Shown here: piece by piece, positions 1 to 12,000 of the stretch
How the letters are laid out: every line of letters begins with the position of its first letter
Position numbering within the stretch: the first letter of the stretch is position 1
Assembly: GCA_002900995.3 (NCBI GenBank)
Contig: CM035306.1
Location: forward strand, 682,001-746,000
Length of the DNA: 64,000 nt
Source of the DNA: Ganoderma boninense
Taxonomy: Eukaryota; Basidiomycota; Agaricomycetes; Polyporales; Polyporaceae
Direction: 5' to 3'
Notes under the pieces: generated by a model
Databases searched by the model: none
The model's input: the letters and a program-made list of their open reading frames with translations, nothing else
Told to the model about the DNA's origin: nothing
Program-made: the position numbers and the translations under genes

Positions 1-2832
1 GTAGCAGGCGTAGAGCCAGGTCCATCCTTCATCATACGACTGAAGGGGTTAGTTGACTTGTCACCCGAAGGAGTGGCGACAGAAGGCGCGGGAGGTGCGG
101 GAGGCGCAGGGGGAGCCTGTGAAGGAGCAGGAGGAGCCGGTGGAGGAGCAGCCACTGCGACGGGCGCAGGTGCAGGCGGCGGAGCAGGGGCGACCGGAGG
201 TTCGGGGGCAGGCGGCGCCGCAACCGGAGCAGCCCTCTGCTGAGCCTGTTCAGCGAGCATACGGCGACGTGCCTCGTATTGCTGCTCCGCCAAACGTGCC
301 TCTTCCTCCTCTTTCTCGAGCTGTTGGAGCCGAGCAATCCGTTCGCGCTGCTTGCGGACAGCTTCTTCGCGTGCACGAAGAGCTTCCTCTTCGGGGTCGA
401 CCGCAGGTGCAACAGGAGCGGGAGGCGCTGCGGGTGTAGGTGGCGCAGGCGCAGGCGCGGGCGGCTGGGGAGCAGGGACTGCAGCAGGCGTACGCGGCGC
501 GGGGGGACGAGGAGCAGGTCCCTTTCGGGGTGGCGGGGGTGCAGGAGGTTTGCCCTTAGCCGGAGGAGGAGTAGGCTTCGGCGTAGGGACCTGAGGAGTG
601 GCTACCGCTGGAGGGATAGGCGGAGAGGGCCCGGTAGGAGACGATGGGCTCCTACCCTCTTTGATGGCCTTCTCGCCCTCAAGACGTTCGCGTCGGACGC
701 GTTCACGCTCCTCCGCTTCCCGCTCGGCCTGTTTGGCTTTCTCCTCCGCCTCCTTCCTTTCTTGGGCGATGCGGTCCTCAACGCTCGTGTCGATCTGCGC
801 TGAGGGTGAAGCCGATGGAGCAACGACGCCAAGAGCGGCCATACGTTCCCTGATCTTCTGCTGAACGGCCGCCTGTCTCTCCTCGGCAGTCATTGGCTTT
901 TTGGGAGCAGCTGAAGGTGCAGGTGGAGGAGGACGTGGTGCGGCAGCTGCAGGAGCTGGGGGCGGAGGCGGAGGAGGCTCCCGAGCAGCGGGTGGGCTGC
1001 GGGGACGGTCGTAATCCCGTTCGCGATTGCGCGAATATGGGCGATCACGATCGTAGTCGCGGTCTCTGTAGGTATCGCGTTCACGGCTACGCTCCCTCTC
1101 TCTCTCTCCATATGCGCTGCGCGGGCGGTCATAGTCGTATCGCGATGAGTAGTCGTCGCGATCGTCGAATCGGCCGAAACGGTCGTTGCGGCGGTCCCGG
1201 TCCCGTGCCCACTCCCGCTTCTCGCGTTCCTTGCGAGCTTCACGGTCCTTAATTCTCCGCTCGAGGTCGGGCAGCTTCTCGTGCATCAGTTCCAGGAGCT
1301 CACGCTCGAGCTGGCGGCGCTCTTCGTCCTTTGAGACCGACCGCGGACCACGAGCGAGATACTCAAGGTCCTCCTGCACCCTCTTGACACGGTACCGGAG
1401 GTCTGACATCTCCCGCTCCAAAGCGTCATCCTCGGCCGTACGCGCCGCGTTCTCGTCGGCCACGCGATCGAGCATCTTGGCGGTGTTCTCCAGCTGGCGC
1501 TTCATGTCGTCCAGGTCCGCAGCGGGGCTGGCGTTCTCGCTTGCTGTGCGGATCGCAGAGCGGTCGACATGTCTGGATCGGGGCTGGTAAAACCCACCAG
1601 CGGGAGCGTCGTCGTTGTGCTTGTAGACAGTAGCGTCTTGCCGGCCACCAGCACCAGCTGCGTTGTTGTAGAATGACCGCTCGCGCATGCGCGACGCAGG
1701 GCCAGAGTCGAAGCCTGCAGGGGAGCGTGCACGCGTGTCATGCTTCAGGATATCCTTCAGCACGTCGACGGAGGACTCGAGGTCCCGGTGCGATGGGGGG
1801 ATGAGCTCTTGTGGCAAGACTTCGGGAATCTCGTTGCCATTCAGCTCTGCTCTCCTGTCAGGAATGAATGCGGTTGCGAACAAACGGCCTACGCACTTCG
1901 ATAGATGATACCCATCGCAACGTGGAACTCGGCAAGATTGAGCTTCCCTCGATTATCCACGTCCGCGAGAGCCCTGCCATCGAGGCTCAGTCTCCTCCTC
2001 GAATACACACTGACGTAGGCACTCACCAGATCTTCGCCAGATCGTTCCTATCCAGCCCGCTCTGCCCAAACACCTCCAGCGCCGTCTGTCCACTAATAAA
2101 ACCAGTGCTCTGCGTGTCCCAAGCCCGGAAGATCTGATCGTAGTTTTTCTTCTCCGCCTTCGACAGGGCCCATGGCACCTTCGGCGCCGCGTTCCCGCGC
2201 TGCGCCTGGTTGTGCTGCATGAACGACTGCTGGAGATTGAAACCGCTCTGCTGTTGCTGGAATTGGGGCAGTCCCGCGGCGTTGTATGGCGATGAGGTGT
2301 TGGCAGGCAGGAACGTGTTCATCATCATCGCCAGCCTAGGGTCGACGAATCCGGTCGCCTGCGGGACGAGTGGGCGCAAACCCCCTGCTCCGGGGAATCC
2401 GGTCGCCTGCGCACTAAGCGGGGAGAGGCCACCGGGAGACGGGCTCAGGAAGCCACTTGGCTGCTGTGCACCGAGAAATGCGCTATTCTGCACATTCTGC
2501 TGGGGTTGCTGGAACTGCGAAGGAATGGGAGGCACGGGTGGAACAGGAGGGACCGGCGGAGCAGCACGTTGCTGGAAGCCTCCGCCTGGGAAGCCAGTTT
2601 GCTGGGCCTGGAGCTGTGCCGGATATCCTGTCTGCTGAGGCTGGAGCTGTCCAGAAAACCCGGGCTGTTGGAAGCCTTGCTGTTGGGGAAACCCGGTAGG
2701 CTGAGGCTGAAATCCTGGACGCTGGCCGGGGAAGCCAGTAGGCTGTGAGGCGAGAGGTTGGAACTGCTGTTGCTGCTGGGGGTTAAAGCCAGTCTGCATA
2801 GGATATTGGTAGCCCTGTCCCCATTGCGCCAT
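1..2832 (-). CDS. PAN1: PAN1-like endocytic actin-regulatory protein (partial, 3' end beyond window)
   Basis: Endocytic scaffold that activates Arp2/3 at cortical actin patches (known of the PAN1 family). The start at 2832 opens a Gln/Pro/Gly-rich N-terminus with many short QxTGF/QxTGY repeats. It is followed by one EH domain (about residues 218-300; PWALSKAEKKNYDQIF then the EF-loop DTQSTGFISG, continuing after an intron with LADVDNRGKLNLAEFH). The first exon ends at 2027 at a GTGAGT donor; exon 2 is about 1973-1897; the rest reads open to base 1. It then encodes a charged coiled-coil stretch, an Arg/Asp/Tyr-rich linker, Pro/Ala-rich blocks and an NPFSRMMK motif typical of this family just before the edge. 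The WH2 region and C-terminal proline-rich tail must lie outside the window. Yeast Pan1 has two EH domains, while only one is visible here. The third exon's acceptor is uncertain. Confidence 0.85.
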
Positions 2833-3888
2833 CGGGAACAGTCGTCGTCGTCGTCGTCGGGGTCGTCGTGGTGGTCGTTGGCGAAGGAAGGAGGCTCATC
2901 TAGCGCCGAGCCTCCCGCAGTATCGACTGACGACATCGGAGCGACATCCACTGGCGACGACCATCACCCTCCAATTCTCCATCACCAGCGTCGACATCCA
3001 TCCTCACCCATCCTGGACGAAATGCACGGCATTTAAACGAGCATACGTTCCGTGAATCAGGTGAGTCGTGCGCATATATCGACATCCGTAGTCCTGAAGT
3101 TGTCTCATGCGCTGATTCTGTGTACCAGCCTAACTTAACACCATACGAGGAGGAAGCTATGAGCACTCCACCATGCCAATCCTCTTGCATGATGCTAAAG
3201 ACGATTGATGGAGGCTAGACACACTTGGAGGATGCCTTGGTGGTCTGCTTAGACGACGCGCAACAGGCGTGGATGCCTGACCATCCTCAAGGCCAGGGAT
3301 GAAATATCTTGAGCTACGGCAGTGAACTCGTGGATAACTCTTTGACTTCATGAAAAAGGTGCCCGTCTCCCTCTTCGCGTATTTTACCGTTATGATGCCG
3401 CATGTTAGTGTCGACCCATCCAGCCGACATGCGCTCCTCACCTCCCCTCCGGTCATCCCAAACCCGTACCCTTTAGCCCTTTGGCCCTGTCGCACATCCC
3501 TTTCATGATTCTCCACCAATTCGCTCTTGACTCTCTCCGCGCCCGCGGTGACTTCATCGATCCCAGGGACAGGTGGGTGAGAGACCCAATGCGGTGAACC
3601 AGAAGACGGCAGTCGAGTAGGTAGATGTTCAACGAGCATCTTGAGAGGACGCTGAAGAGGCTCGACCGCGTAATTAAGGATGCTCACAGCATAAGCGACA
3701 TAAAAGATACGGCTATATGTGCGATTGGAGGGCGAGGGGCGCCGGTCCAACATGGACACGTTATGATGTTGCAGCAGTGTTAGAATTATCAGTATGCTAT
3801 ATCAGAATACTCTACCTACACGCTCTCGACGGGCGTGCTCATCTCCCCATGGCGGCAGGATCGGAGAGGCACTTCTCTCGCAACTTGG
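2833..3888. other. Intergenic region, PAN1 upstream side
   Basis: No gene is recognised. A 200-codon open frame on the minus strand (3157-3759) shows no motif, no introns and no similarity that I recognise, so I do not annotate it as a gene. The segment next to 2833 should contain the PAN1 promoter. A CGT-trinucleotide run lies at about 2840-2865. Confidence 0.4.
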
Positions 3889-5743
3889 CTAGCGGCCACC
3901 CAGGAATACGAGCTCGTCCTCAACCCGTACCAGCTCCTGGTCCGCAGCCTCCCCCGAGTCCGGACGAGGGGGAGCGTTCAAAGTCACTAGCGGATAATCC
4001 ACGCCTCCATCATCGCGGTCGTCCTCCCAATCGGCAGGATCGATGATGGTCCCAAGCGATCCGAATGCGTCTGCAACGTCGACGGAAAAATGCTCGGCTA
4101 GAACATCCTCTTCCAGTCCCTTAGGCGTAGAGAGAAGGGTGTCGATCGTGGCCAGCCCGAGCGGGGCTTTCTGATGCGCTTCTTGGAGGTCGAGGAGGAA
4201 ATGGGATACGAGCACGGATGCGATTCTGTTCATTGCATGGGGGTCAGCCTGAGTCAGTGAAGCGGCTCGGATTATGCATAAAATCGATGTCCACATACGG
4301 AGCTCTGACAGACGAGAGAAAGGTTAATGCTCGCTCGCCACCCCATTGCTTCTGGAATCACTTAGCAGTGTCTTATGAGGGGGAAAGGGTGCAGAGCTCA
4401 CCAGGCGCCCTGAGAAACTGATGTGCAATATGTTCAACACGGAGAGGATTCTGTATGCCATCATGATTAGGTGACTGTATCGAGTCAAAGGATAACTCGC
4501 GCGGTGGGCTCACACGAAGTTGATCATACCTAGTATCGAATTGTAGAATCCTCAGATTGGAACACGACCAATACCAATGCAGACGTACCGTTGTACAGCA
4601 TTATCGAGGCGATGCCTTTCGTTTTCGTGGTCTCGCTTCGGCCTCTGTGATGCAGGATGCCTGAGTCTGGTAGGAGCCTCCAAGTGATCATCATCAGGAT
4701 AGTTTCTGCCACAACGGATGTTATCCTGTTCACGAAGATCACTATTGCCACAGCGAGATCAATATCTTGTCTCCAGAATCAGCATCCCGAACATACTGCT
4801 AGGCGGTTGTTAGTGACCATGCTGCTTGAAGGACGATATAGTGAGGCTGCTCACATTCTAACCAAAGAAGGAAGGATAACGTCATTCGTTGTGCACCCCA
4901 ACACAGGGATGAAGTCGATGCGGGAGAAATGCCACCGTAAGGCGACCTGGAACAGCTTTTAGTCGGTTCTGAGCGTGAGCTACCATCGTGATAAGAAACA
5001 GTAATGGCGGTACTGTACCATATTCGTCGCAAATGACACACTGGAGAGAATAAGGATGAGAACTGACAGCCCGCGATTCCGAGTCAATGCATATGCCCGC
5101 GACGCAGTGAACACTGTAAAATACGTTCAGGGAGAGTGACACACGTCGAGGATGCGTCGAGGGTAAGCACCACGCACCTGCCGGCGGAACAAGAGATACA
5201 TATAAGGTTATCCGAGCCATGATAGCCAAGCCGCTACAACTACGAAGATTGATGGTTGAAGGTTGAAGTGTCGAAAACTTTGTTCCTTGAAAATCGAGAC
5301 TAACCTCTGCGATGAGATCGAGTTTAGTAAACACTACAGAACTCGAGGAAATATCGAGAAGATTATTCACTTTATCAGATGACGCCAACGGGAGAAGCTC
5401 CAAACCAATCATGATTTGAGAGAGCACATTCAAGTACTTGTTTGAGAAGTACAGAATGGCGGGGAGTGATCGGGTTTCGGCTCCCCAAAAGAGTTCCGCT
5501 TCACGTAGTAGTGTCGCTACACCGTCATACAGAACGAATGCTACAGGATATCACAATGAGTCGCTTTATTTGCACAATACCACTAGAGTGATAACTTACT
5601 GACTATAGAAAGCAGAGTACAATTGTCCGAAAATCTGCATGCCATGAGCTTCCAAGAGAGGGGAGCAGTGAGACAATCACTCACCCCGCAGCATATCGCG
5701 CAATCGGTTCTGGAACATCGGCGTTGGCCAACAGAAAGGTCAT
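3889..5743 (-). CDS. DUF6533-type multi-spanning membrane protein (paralogue 1)
   Basis: Member of the basidiomycete family with an N-terminal DUF6533 domain and several hydrophobic segments; function is unknown. The ATG is taken at 5743 (MTFLLANADV). The domain exon (about 5555-5345) reads YDGVATLLREAELFWGAE, then SLPAILYFSNKYLNVL. Later exons carry a hydrophobic VNRITSVVAETILMMITW segment (about 4740-4690) and the family C-terminus VLVSHFLLDLQEAHQ (about 4215), followed by an acidic tail that stops at 3889. About ten small exons are implied, and I did not fix every junction. It is an isolated, inverted copy of the genes clustered at 43.7-53.8 kb and is more divergent from them than they are from each other, for example DG where the others have DW. 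Confidence 0.65.
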
Positions 5744-7011
5744 CGTCAGATGGTCAAGGTGCAGGGAACTGTCAGGCAAGCCATGGTGACTACTTACTCT
5801 CACTCTTATGCACCTCGATACCCTGGACTTGATGCCGAGGTCCAACTTTGATTGCCAGAGAACACAGCTCTGCAGCTCCTAGTCATCCGTAGGATCGGAA
5901 CGCCGGCCCAGTTAGCGGAATAGCAGCCGCCCATCAGGCCGTAGGTATCTGTCAGTTACATAGCATCGTTGTCAGCATTGATGCAGGAACCGAACGTGGA
6001 TCCGCACACTCGCGCCTGTAAGAAGGCAAGGGTCGGCAGGCGCAACACCGCACACCACCAGTCCCGGCCCTCAAGGTAAACAGGGAAACGATAGGGAAAT
6101 TTTCAAGATAGCATATAACCAGCTGTACCAGCTTGAGAGCTGACAGTGACGCGGGGTCTGCCACACTTCTCGCGCCACCTCCTGGCCTCACTTCTATTCC
6201 GCAGAGGCCCATGCTTCTGCCCTCGACTGCGCAACGACAACCGTGGACAAAGGCGATGCACGGTGATCAGAATGCCTCTCACATGACCACTTGCCAACAA
6301 CAAATGCAGAGTCTGCAGTGACTGGAACTGGAAAGTTACGGCGTCCGAGCCCGGGGCGGTCTGTGACTCACCGTTGCGCCGAACATGCTGAACGATCACC
6401 CACGTTTCATGAGTGGTCGACGTCTTGTTAGACTGTGGACATAGAGGTGCTTGATAGAAGATGTGAGGAAGTGTCGACTTGGAACCGGAACCAAAAACAT
6501 GAGGCGATCAAGAGGCGATGCGACCACGGGCCACCGGCGGTAGTTGTGGGCGTCTGAGGTACCATATTTGTCACTGTCTGTGCCACACGGCCACGACCGG
6601 GCCGTGGAGCTTGGCTGGGCCGCTTTCGCTGCAGCGGCAAGTCGGTGACGGTTCAACGTTCACGTTCAATGTTCAACTTTCCATCCAAGTTCCACTGGCT
6701 GGGACCGAATTATTCTTCTCATCGGGTATCTACGGCCTTGATTTGCAGTCTTAGCGGCTTCTTCAGGACCTCTAGTGTCAGTTTAGCAGCCTCAAAGACG
6801 GGCGGGCCCATGCATCGAATTTTATGGACGATCAATCCAGACAAATCATCCGTTCGATTGCGGGTAGCGATGTACAAGGACAACAAGGGCACCTAGCAGT
6901 TTCACAGCGCTGCTATTCGGAATTGCAATATATCAACCAGACAACTTAAGAACTGGTGAGCATCGGACGACACATATACTCAGCGGAATTTGACACACAT
7001 TACAGGCCCAG
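5744..7011. other. Intergenic, no gene recognised
   Basis: About 1.27 kb between the DUF6533-type gene and the sirtuin stop. Only short open frames without recognisable motifs are visible on either strand. A small imperfect repeat of 'gttcaacgttcacgttcaat' type occurs near 6650-6680. Confidence 0.4.
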
Positions 7012-8242
7012 TCACTCTGCGCCAGCGAGGATCTGTTCAGCACGCTCCAGCAAAGTGGGGATGGTCTTTTCACAAGGCCCGTAGAAGACGAAATCCGCCT
7101 TGTCGTCGCCCTGCGAAGGCGCCAGGTTGAACACGGCGACCGTGCCGCCGTTCTTCTTCACAGTTGTGGCGTACGATGCGGCGGGGTGGACCTGTGGAAG
7201 GGGGCTACCAGTCAGACTCCCTGGTATGATAAACGAGAGAAAGTCGTACCAGGGAGCTCGTCCCGACGACGAGCAGCACATCCACCTTCGTGAGGATGCG
7301 CGTGATCTCGCCCTGGCCCTCGGGTATCTCGCCGAACCACACGATAGCAGGGCGGAGCAGTCCGCCACAGCGGCCGTATCTGCCCTTCCGTGAGCTCGGG
7401 CCGACACCACAGAACAGGAACAGATGCATGTGCACGGACGCGGCGCACCTGTTCGACCCCGACCATTCCGGCCCGCCACACCGCGGAAGCTGCTCTACTG
7501 CGATCCTCTCCTCTCCGTTCTTCGCCCTTTCGATCGCGGCATGGTCGTTGAAGATGGGTGCAAGTGGCGTCTCCCCGGTCGTCTTGACGCACTTGCACTG
7601 GGTGCACGTAAAGCGGTAGCAGGACCCGTGCATCTCGATGTGGCGTGCCTGGGCTGCGTCTCGCTCATCGGGGTCCAATCTGTCGTCGGTAGATTGAGCA
7701 TTGTTGACGGTCTCATCGAGGGCCCTCCTTCCGAGCCCATCGAAGTTCTGCGTCACGTACAGTGGCGGCTTGTCGGGTTGCAGGAGCTTAGGGAAGATTC
7801 GGCTGCGAACGGAGGGGAGCGACAGGGACGCCAGTGCATAATGTGCAGCATTCGGCTTGGCTTCGAGGCATCTGGGTGGGGTTGATCAGCACATCGAGGC
7901 ACGATGCTTACACAGTCGCACGGAAGACATACTGGTCGCGTTTTGGATGATAATAGGCCCAGACGCGGCCAGGGTTATCTTGGAATGCTTGGATAGAAGC
8001 GACCTCCATGGGATTCTGCGATAACGGAAATGAGTATTGGATGCAATCACCACAGCACGAGAAAATCGGACAGTTGTGAGCCACTGTCCGTTGGTGCCAC
8101 GATAGGTAGTGATACCTGACGCTGCGCTCAGGCCGGCTCCGGTGAGGATGCCGGGACATTTGCTAGATAGAAGAATGTTGCAGAATGCATCCAAATCAGT
8201 GGAAGGTTGGGAGACGGGGTTCTCGCTCGCAGGGTCCGACAT
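7012..8242 (-). CDS. Class III (SIRT5-like) NAD-dependent sirtuin deacylase
   Basis: NAD+-dependent lysine deacylase of the SIRT5-like class (family knowledge). Five exons fit: 8242-8072, 8015-7912, 7871-7449, 7379-7250 and 7191-7012. Together they encode 335 residues in one frame. Visible motifs in order are GILTGAGLSAASGITTYRG (NAD pocket), TQNFDGLGRRAL, IEMHG (catalytic His), the first zinc pair CTQC, the second pair in LPRC and GRCGG, LLRPAIVWFGE, VVGTSSLVHPAASY and a C-terminal VFNL segment. TQNFDGLG replaces the usual TQNIDGLH. The first intron uses a weak GTCCGA donor, chosen because it gives the family spacing after the tryptophan; a donor further down is possible. The gene lies 162 bp from the end of the Plavaka transposon, which therefore sits in its upstream region. 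No mitochondrial targeting peptide is obvious. Confidence 0.85.
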
Positions 8243-8404
8243 GATGTTACGGTCAAGAAAAAGTGCCAACTTCAACCAACAAGCTGAACTCGAAAGGCAA
8301 TGGTTCCTCCGCAGCAGCCACAATGTCAACAAGGACAAATAGGCATGTTGATCCTCGGTGGCAGTGTCAGCGGCGTTTGGATGCGTTGAACTGCCACGAC
8401 AAGC

Positions 8405-8422
8405 ATCAGGAATCCGTCCGGT
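8405..8422. repeat. Left terminal inverted repeat of the Plavaka element
   Basis: ATCAGGAATCCGTCCGGT, exactly the reverse complement of 33835-33852. It lies 162 bp upstream of the sirtuin start codon. Confidence 0.75.
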
Positions 8423-8660
8423 CCCCTGAGCCGGACTTAAACCACTTATTTGACCTTTTCCAGTGAATTCCAGTGAATTCAAGTGGCTCTGGAATCCACT
8501 TGATAATTAGGTTCGGTTTCTTACCCAGGACGCCGTCCAGTGATCCAGGGCGTCGTCAAGTGGAATCCAGGGCGCCGTCAAGTGGCATCCAGTCGGCAAG
8601 TGGGTGCTCAAGTCCTGTCTAGTTGGCTGCCAAGTACATACGAGTAATACAGGGGAGGTC
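8423..8660. repeat. Left subterminal repeat cluster
   Basis: Repeated CAAGTGG / CCACTTGA words in both orientations, with a partly tandem block 'ccagggcg(t/c)cgtcaagtgg' at about 8545-8590. Such clusters are typical transposase-binding subterminal regions (inference). The right end has comparable CTTGA/CTTAA words at 33755-33834. Confidence 0.55.
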
Positions 8661-9734
8661 GCCGTGAGGCAACAGACATGACGAGCAGAGGGGAGAAAAT
8701 GGGCAAGGCCCGATGGCGCTGGGGACGTACGACTAAAACCGAGCGCAAAAAGAGTGTTGCTTAAGGAGGAGGATTCGAAATAGGTATAACGTGTATGGAT
8801 AGAGATTGACGATGAATATAGCGTGTAGATTAAATGGCACACCACGTAGAACACAGTGGATGTGAGGGGAACCAGCAGAAAGGGATCATGAAAATGGCGG
8901 AGGCACAAGCACGCACTCAACGATAGTAAGGTCAACGATGCATCAGGAAACCTGCGTTGGCACTGAGAGCACTGAGGGGCGCTGAGGCAGTACGCTCAGT
9001 AGCACTCAGTACTCGCCCTCTCAGTAGTGGCTGTGTAGTGGCACCTCGAGCAGTGAAACGACGACCTCGTCTCGCTGTCTAGCCTCTATTTCCCGTCTCT
9101 CCTGCCCGAAAACCGTTCTATATGCTTTTTAGAACCTAACAGTTACTATTTCCAACAAAATTTCGCTCGAGGGGTCAACTCAGTGGACGCACAAGGCCCA
9201 AACCCCTGTCTTCCGGTCCTTGGGGTACACAGCGAGACTGGATAGGACTGGGGCCATATTGGTATGCAAATCCTTTTTAGAACATTGGTATTGGTTTATT
9301 TGTATGCTATACATACGTTTTCTCGAGGGTTTATACATTGTGTGTTGAGGGAGACGTGTTCGCGTCCGGCATGACCCCGCTGGGCGCCCGTCAGTACCCT
9401 CAGCGCCTCAGCGTTTTGCAGAAGTTCTGATGTGGAGCGGCATCGGGAGAAGCATGGTACAAAAACTTGCGAGATCTGCGAAAGGGATGGTTGAATGTAA
9501 TGAGGTATATGAAGATAAAAGACAGGGTGGCGGAGACGTGTATGGTGACAGATTAAGGGAGGAATGATCGAAGTAGCAGGCTAGCGTTCCGAGTGCGAGG
9601 GCGCAACCATGAAGACAATGGAGAAGGGACTGGGGTGTGGGGAACGTCTTGAGGTGGGTGGTGTGACTGAGAAACAAAGTACGACTCACCTGCATAGGTC
9701 CCAACACCCAGTCGTAGCCTAACCCTCTGACAGC
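8661..9734. other. Non-coding part of the Plavaka element
   Basis: About 1.07 kb between the left subterminal repeats and the passenger gene's stop. Only short frames without motifs are seen. Near 8950-9060 there are repeated CTCAGT/CACTCAG words. No gene is supported. Confidence 0.4.
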
Positions 9735-12000
9735 TCAAAACATCTTCAAGTCGGCATCCACTGGCAGTGCAGCACGTCCGGTGGTTGGGAGCTCAGCGCG
9801 CTCGCCCTCATCCTCATCCTCGATATCAGAATCGTCGTTCAAGCCTCGCGCGTAGCGGTCGGCCTTGGCGAGGATCTTGTCCCATTGCTCTTCGGTCAGA
9901 TCAATGATACTGCCCATGTACTCGTCGGCGGTCTTGCCCCACAGGCGATCACTGAACTTGGCTTCTTCCGAGTGGCCACGAGGTTGCAGGAGGTTGCCGG
10001 TGGTCCACATCTTCAAGGCGCGTTCAGCCTGCAGAGAGGAGTCAATACAACTCACGGAGAATCATGAGGCGATGTCTCACGGCAGTTGTGGCAAGCACAA
10101 GGGCATTGCATGGGTGATCGCGGATCTGGTGAACAGGAATGCCGATACGCTTGAGATGATAGGCCAAGACGCGAGAGACGATGGTGCCCTGGTACGCTCC
10201 ATAGAATACCTGCTTCGGATGTTTAGTATGAATACATCAATGTTGAAGACAACGTACAGTCGTGTTGGTCTCCGTTTCCACAACCTGCTCATAACAGAAT
10301 GGCCACTTATCTTTCTCCGACAGTGCCCAGTTGACATATTCCGCGCGATCTTTGATTGAGTTGAAGCGGCGAGATAGCATGTATGCGTTGACAACGTGAA
10401 TGGCCTCCTTGGCCATGCTGTTGCGGTAGTCCCAGAGCTTCTGCTTGGCCTAACAGGCATGAGTGCCGAAACAATGTAGAAAGTGGCAAATGCTCACCAT
10501 GTCGTAGAAGGGCTGACGAGGAACCACATTGATGGAAAGTGTAGGCCATAGTTCTTCTGTGAGCTCTTGAAGGATGCGCTTCATGTCCAGACCCTGGAGT
10601 CTCCATGGTCCGCAGGCTTGGTTGCCAACGATATTGATCAGCTTAGGTACCAAAGAAAGAGTGAAATCCCCCGTGAAGGGGCCCATAATGGGCTCAAGGT
10701 CTGGGACCGTCCATGGTCCCCCTCTGACCTGCGCGGGCTGAGTATTCAACGCCGCGGGGAGCACAGATTGGTTCGGTGAAGGAAAAGACAGGGGGTCCTG
10801 AGCAGTCGCGGCGGGGCCTCGCAAACCGTTACTTGAATTGTCGGTCGTCACATCGACGACCTCGAGCTGGATGATGTTCTAAGATGGAACACGGTGAGCA
10901 CTTACAACAGAAAACACACCATGAATGCCTAGGCAGGAGACCTCACTCACGTTCTTCTTCGCTGCGGGGGCAGCAGTGCTGTTGGGCTCGCGTCCGCCGG
11001 TCACGTTGAGAGATGCGGCCGCGGGGCGTTCCACGAGGGATGTGGCGAGGTCTTCGAAGTCATTGTTGTCGAATGCGTTGGTCGAATCGGTGTACACGCC
11101 CTCACGAAGCGGAGATGAGGCGGCAGATGCCACCAAAGCTGGTGCTGGGAGGGCGGCGGCGACACTGAGACTAGGTGGAAGGACAGAGGGAAGAGAGGAC
11201 TTGGCCTGAGAACGAGGCCGCGTCGAACACGCCGGAGACCGGGCAAAGGCCGCTGCCGCAGCTGCCGTTGGGCCGGAAGGTTTGGCCGGCTTGCCCTTTT
11301 TGGCAGCACTGTGTGGGTGGTTGGTGAGCGCTACTCAACTCGTTGACGGATGCGCTCACCTAGTATCCCCACTGCTATCAGCCTTGCGCTTCTTGCCCCC
11401 ACTGGTCTCACTGTTTGCAGAACGCGCCTCCGAGGCAAGCTGGGCGGGGGCGACATTCTCTTTCATATGACCATGGCCACTAGGTTCCTGTCCATCGGCA
11501 GCAGGAGCAACATTGTCCTCACGGTGAGCATCCACATCTGCGCGTGTGAGCCTCCGAACACGCCCCGGCTGAACCTGCCGCTCCCCAGACTCGCGAGAGA
11601 CGTGGACCGAGGCCCTAGCAGGCCTAGTCCAGTCCAGGTTAGCATCGACAGCCTCAGTGCAGAACGAGAGTACGGGAACTGACGTGGTTGTCAACTCGGC
11701 GTTGGAAGCGGAGCTGGATCCTCCAGTTCGAGTCCTGGATGCGGCAGAGGTCAGCTGGGTAGGTGGAGGGCGAGCTGCATGGGATGCATCCTGCTCGGCC
11801 TGCGCCTTCAGCTGTTGGTCCAGCTGACGAAGTTCCTCCAGCTGAGCCTGTTGCCTCAGGAGAACCTCCTTGCGCTGAGCGAGAAGTGCGGCTTTTTCCT
11901 TAGCAACCTCATCGGAGGACAGCCGAGTTTGCTGGGAGGCAATCACAATGTCTCCGGGATGGAGATTGGCTTTGGATCGGCGAGGACGAGAGGTCGACAT
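9735..12000 (-). CDS. Passenger gene of the Plavaka element, hypothetical protein (DUF6532-like shape)
   Basis: Six exons fit with continuous frame: 12000-11360, 11308-10951, 10878-10498, 10449-10258, 10209-10081 and 10028-9735, giving 664 residues. The N-terminal third is charged, with a Gln/Leu/Glu coiled-coil-like stretch (about residues 30-70), followed by a Lys/Arg-rich, Ala/Pro-rich linker (possible nuclear signal KKRK near residue 207). The C-terminal half is globular: LWDYRNSMAKEAIHVV, KWPFCYEQVV, VFYGAYQGTIVSRVLAYHLK, ALVLATTAAERALKMWTTG, then an acidic Asp/Glu stretch. The pattern resembles DUF6532-containing basidiomycete proteins, but I cannot confirm that domain. It is divergent from the transposase with 400 bp between starts, which suggests a shared promoter. 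The reading frame is intact although the neighbouring transposase is ruined. Confidence 0.65.

Noticed and set aside
32..1600. Several open frames on both strands over the 3' part of PAN1
   Set aside because: They overlap the PAN1 frame, show only Arg/Pro/Gly-biased shadow translations of its repeats, and contain no motif.
3157..3759. 200-codon minus-strand open frame
   Set aside because: No recognised domain, signal or splice structure, and no neighbour context. A frame of this length can arise by chance.
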